Translations under genes and position numbers: made by a program
Notes under the pieces: model-generated
Told to the model about the DNA's origin: nothing
Seen by the model: the letters and a program-made list of their open reading frames with translations, nothing else
Databases searched by the model: none
Assembly (NCBI GenBank): GCA_963585895.1
Contig: OY757904.1
Span: 67,542,333-67,606,332 of the forward strand
DNA: 64,000 bases
Direction: 5' to 3'
From: Sepioteuthis lessoniana
Lineage: Eukaryota; Mollusca; Cephalopoda; Myopsida; Loliginidae
Part shown: in pieces, positions 60,222 through 64,000 of the stretch
Layout of the letters: every line of letters starts with the position of its first letter
Position numbering within the stretch: the stretch's first letter is position 1

Positions 60222-60222
<1 letters not shown>
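59091..60222. other. no gene recognised
   Basis: AT-rich. It may contain the rest of the ribozyme-bearing element, but no reverse transcriptase or GIY-YIG motif is visible. Confidence 0.5.

Positions 60223-60288
<66 letters not shown>
60223..60288. repeat. self-complementary (CA)n(TA)n(TG)n array
   Basis: CA to 60251, TA to 60277, TG to 60288. The CA and TG arms are complementary, giving a potential long hairpin. Confidence 0.95.
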
Positions 60289-60289
<1 letters not shown>

Positions 60290-61579
60290 TATGTTCCTAA
60301 CCCACTTTCAATAAGTTAAATGGATTAACTCACATCCGTACAAAACAACGCAACAGTTTTTAATTTACATGCAGACATATTTTCCTGTAATATGTGAACA
60401 AACTGTTGGCATTTGGACCAATTTACAAAAATCTAATTAAAAAAATCGTTAGAAAACGAAACTCATAATCATTTAATTACGGCCACTTCCGCTCTTTTTT
60501 TTCTAGATAAAGAAACAACTGAAATTTCAATCTAAATGTCGAAGTATATGAAACCCTATACATTAGAGCTAAAATGTCTAGTTGGCAGTAATTAATTATC
60601 ATTTATTCTATTTTTTTTTAAGTAGCTTCAATATTCTTGTTTCCACTGCCTGTCTCAAAAGATAACAAACGTCAAAGAAGGAATTATACATTGGTGAGGG
60701 TTGTTGGATGTTGTTGAAGGACAAAACGAAAGTCAAATAAAATGAAACAAATTTAACGATCTAATCGTTTTAGATAAATCTTCAGTTTTATTTAAACTTT
60801 CACTCTGTTCAAAACAATCACTTAGATATCTTTAGAAGCACTGAGGTTCTAAGTCCAACTAGCTACAATTCAACACTTTCTGATTATCTATGGCGAAAAA
60901 GAGAGCATATATCATTCACAACAGGAAATGGAATTTTCATTAATCCAGTATATACTTTGTTCTTTGAGAAAATATAAAGACTGAATGGAAGCCTAATAAG
61001 ATATCCATTGAGTCATTAAATGGGGACCGTGAAAACTGTGATTTTAAGTACTTAAAATCCCCTTTGAAAATAGCCGTTCAACTAAAAGTACCATGCAAAG
61101 TATATATCAGAATATAAAGGGACGAATTTTTCGCCACCGTAGTCAACTGAAGGCTATTAATGTCAGTTTGAAAGTGACAGGAAGGGTTATACAAATGGAA
61201 AAATCTCATTTAAAAGAGAAATTTAGAATAATTAGATTTTCTTGAAACTAGTAAGATGTTGGACAAAAGAAATACAAGGTTCCGTCAAAAAAATAATTTA
61301 TTTGAAAAACAATATATATTAAGATATGTGGAGGTTTCATCATCCGAGTAAAAAAAACAAGTATATGGTATTTTAAGGCACTGAATGTATACAAACCGAT
61401 TACTGTTCTGGTTCAAACATGGCTGATAATGTATACAAACGGAATTGCAAACATCACTGAGTGATCAAAAGTATTCTAAGTGTCAATAAATATGTGTAAC
61501 GTCATGCTGATGACGCGAACTGATGGAATTCCAAACATATTTAATAATTTCACTTGTTATTTGGTTTTGTTCTCTTTGG
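60289..61579. other. no recognised gene
   Basis: AT-rich DNA without domains or repeat matches. Confidence 0.5.
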
Positions 61580-61690
61580 TTTGCTGTGTTTGTTTAATGC
61601 CTCATCAAATTCGGTGTTTATTTTATATCAAAACTATCCTTGAAGAAGACATCAGTGATACTATACAACCTGTTTTAGCTTCAAGGAATC
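61580..61690 (-). mobile_element. S2 SINE 3' fragment
   Basis: Reversed tail TTTGTTTAATGCCTCATCAAA and body ATCCTTGAAGAAGACATCAG with GATACTATACAACC, matching 43385-43475. Confidence 0.6.
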
Positions 61691-61889
61691 CCGTATACTT
61701 TTCATTGCCTTTTTTTCGAAACCGGGAGACTAGCAAAACTCTGAGCTCTTGCATCACAGTCTCATTATTACAAAAAACAACCAAATATTACTCACCGAAA
61801 ACCCTATTGTGGTTTCCGGGTCGGCCGCCAGGCTTTCCTAACAAGTAGTTGTAATCATTGACAACCATTGATTCACACTGCGTTTGGTC

Positions 61890-62190
61890 TTTTATTTTGA
61901 GGAATCGAAGACAAGCAAGACCATATAGAACCGGTTTTTCTGGTCTGGTAAGCATCTTGTCCTAGGGAGTCGCTACTAGACAATAACCACTTTGTTGGGC
62001 AAAGTTTATCGCTTGGGACCTGGGGGGACGCGGCATTTTTGCACCTCTCACGAATAAGTCTTGATTCGTGCGCGACTACTACCATATAAACTGCCTTGCA
62101 CCAATTTTTGACAAGGTTGGATGTCAGATAAATTCCATGGCCCTGTCCGACCTCTGGCGAAGTAAAACAGTGTGACACAGTTCCAGTAGT
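61890..62190. repeat. possible dispersed repeat (pair with 45285-45570)
   Basis: The first 90 bases resemble 45300-45400 in the same orientation (AGAACCG.TTTTCT, AAC/GCATCTTGTCC, AGACAATAA). The rest is too diverged to align by eye. Confidence 0.35.
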
Positions 62191-62649
62191 TCCTGCGTGT
62201 TTCTTGTTGTTTAGGACTGCCTACTATGAGGACATTCCGCTTGTCTTATAACGAACATCTTTATCAAAGAACTTGTCTTAAAAATAATATACTTATCTGG
62301 GCTTGGTTTCGGCCACTATTGCTGCATCTCTTTTCAGGCAAGTAAATTACCCCAGACCCGTCACCAACGTCAATTATGACCATTTAGCAGCATAGCAATC
62401 GACCTGCTTGATTCAGCGGACACACGGATCAACAAAGCAGTCTGCAAGGGGAGGACACCGCTTAGACTACCGGTGACTTCTTCAGTATCACTGCAACACC
62501 TAGGAACTCAAGCTGTATTTCCCGCGCTTAAAACCGCTAAGCTCATGAATACAGTTCACGAGCGGACGAAACCATTCGGACACACGATGAATTCATAGGA
62601 CTTACACTCCTATAGTTTAAAATGGGCGGTATGCCACTTTTCCCACAAC

Positions 62650-62800
62650 AAAGATGGCGGACACACGCAAATATTTAGTCTCATGAAACCATTGGCCAGG
62701 GGAACCACGTGATCAGTGCTTAAAACTACGTCTATATCTGAATTTCGTTCCGCGTTTTTGGAGCCAATTCCAAGAAACGTATTTTCTATAAATACTTCGT
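62650..62800 (+). promoter_or_regulatory. promoter-like motif cluster
   Basis: In order: AAGATGGCGG (62651-62660, a YY1-type site), ATTGG (near 62690), CACGTG (62706-62711, E box), CCAAT (62764-62768) and TATAAATA (62787-62794). The surrounding 62.2-62.8 kb is richer in GC than the window. A pyrimidine tract ending TTCACTTGCAG follows near 62841. No coding frame with recognisable content follows within the window. It may be a gene promoter or the U3 part of an unrecognised LTR. Confidence 0.35.
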
Positions 62801-62844
62801 CTTCAATCGCTCTTCCTCTTTTTCACAATTTCACTTGCAGGGCT

Positions 62845-64000
62845 AACACACTCTCTCCAATGTGACTCACGGATTCACCAACAAAGTCAAATGTCAAAAA
62901 ATGTATAAGCCATGCAAACATTCCTTTTCACAGTATATTTTGTCTATGAGAGTTTTTCCAGCCTCCAAAATAGCAATTGCTTCGAACCACAGAAAGAAAC
63001 GAACATTTAGACATACGTAGTCAACATGAATAGGACACTTATTATTTAACCCTTTCTGTAGTTTTAGTTTTGTTAGTCATACACACACACATACACAGAG
63101 GATTATTTTCACGAACAGGAATAGAACCCTACTAATGTTCTAAATGTATCATTGCATGATTTGTTATGAATATGAATTTGTTTTTATTTGTGTCGATTGT
63201 TCCTTTAGTCCGCGCCGTTTTATATCACTTACTACATATGTCTCCATGTGCCTATTGTGCCTTTTTCCAAACATAGCATACCACTAAACATATACTGAAA
63301 CTATAACATAAATTTTGGGGGACCAAACATATATACCAAATACCAACATGCCCCCTATAACTTTATCAACTCCTTCGTAGCTAACGCCGGCCACACCTTG
63401 ATTTAACTTTTGATCCATAACAATAATGCCTCTTCTATTCAACACCTCTAACTCCCCGGCTGTAACCTATTGAAATATTATCCAGACTCACTGTAGTCAA
63501 GAACTATAAGACGATCAAGACAACTCTTTTGATACAATCAGGACTTTCTTTCGTCAACTTTTTAAAAATGTCTAGCCAAATAAAGGTTGGCTTTTAAATC
63601 TAATAACTTCACTTTATGTTATATTTTCATTTCCGTTTTCTCTTCTCTCATTTTAATATTTTTTGTAAGGTATCGACTTACATCATCTCTTGTTGATCAT
63701 GCAATATACCCATGTTTAGAGGATAAGAGGGGTAATATTTTTTCGAATGGTATTCGTCCGACAGTGGATTATAGCGTGACTGGATATTGAACTTGCTTAG
63801 TATTATAACGCAAATTACATTATGCTATCAGAATCACCCCACTTGATATTGGGGCTGTTTTAATTTAATTTCCTGCTCACACCTCATTAATTGTTGCATA
63901 TTTTGTGCGATAAAGTTAAATGGCCTGGTTGAATACTACTATTACAACTACCTGATACCTCAAACTCTGCATGCTAAAATTGGATACAATGTATATGTCT
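62845..64000. other. no recognised gene
   Basis: AT-rich to the window end. A 67-codon frame at 63587-63790 (+) has a hydrophobic stretch (FISVFSSLILIFFV) but no other support. Confidence 0.5.

Overview
This window reads as intergenic, repeat-saturated DNA from a large AT-rich animal genome. I infer a mollusc, most likely an octopus-like cephalopod. The reasons are the very dense AC/TA/GT microsatellites, many tRNA-derived SINEs, and decayed mariner, maT-like, RTE-like and R4/Dong-like elements of types I remember as common in cephalopod genomes. That assignment rests on family resemblance and memory, not on a search. I see no intact multi-exon host gene, no rRNA, no convincing tRNA gene and no prokaryotic or organellar content. 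Nearly every long open frame is a decayed transposon protein, its antisense shadow, or a translated microsatellite.

Layout. 0-5 kb: a deleted mariner copy, a SINE, compound microsatellites, and an RTE-like LINE whose endonuclease half is inverted relative to its reverse-transcriptase half. 5-10 kb: microsatellites, a SINE and an inverted-repeat element. 10.5-11.4 kb: a maT-like DNA transposon with both terminal inverted repeats. 12-21 kb: SINEs, two copies of a longer composite repeat (called R1 here) and a decayed IS630/mariner-related transposase at 15.2-16.0 kb. 21-29 kb: an RTE 3' end, a head-to-head SINE pair, two R4/Dong-like LINE copies on the minus strand and a second RTE 3' end. 31-32.5 kb: the fullest mariner copy, 1.3 kb with TIRs and a recognisable DD34D triad. 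32.5-39 kb: SINEs, R1 repeats and a SINE inserted into another SINE with a 15-bp target duplication. 40.8-42.2 kb and 48.3-49.4 kb: two copies of one LTR-like element. The second interrupts an R4/Dong-like LINE that lies between TAA-type microsatellites. 43.7-44.6 kb: a second deleted mariner. 53.2 kb: a 97-codon frame with a close poly(A) signal, the best non-transposon coding candidate. 54.8-57.2 kb: a large R1 copy and two RTE ends pointing at each other. 62-63 kb: a GC-richer stretch with promoter-like motifs.

The most unusual observation is a set of hammerhead-ribozyme-like motifs at about 2.45, 5.77, 8.71 and 59.06 kb. Each lies some 30-80 bases upstream, in its own orientation, of a TA, CA or CT microsatellite. 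The copy at 59026-59090 keeps all three stems, the CUGANGA and GAAA core and a permitted NUH cleavage site. The other three look like decayed relatives of one ancestor with a GUC site and a shared GACUU stem I strand. Penelope-like elements and retrozymes are known carriers of such ribozymes, but no Penelope reverse transcriptase is visible here.

All coordinates of repeat edges are estimates made by eye from pairwise comparison within the window.
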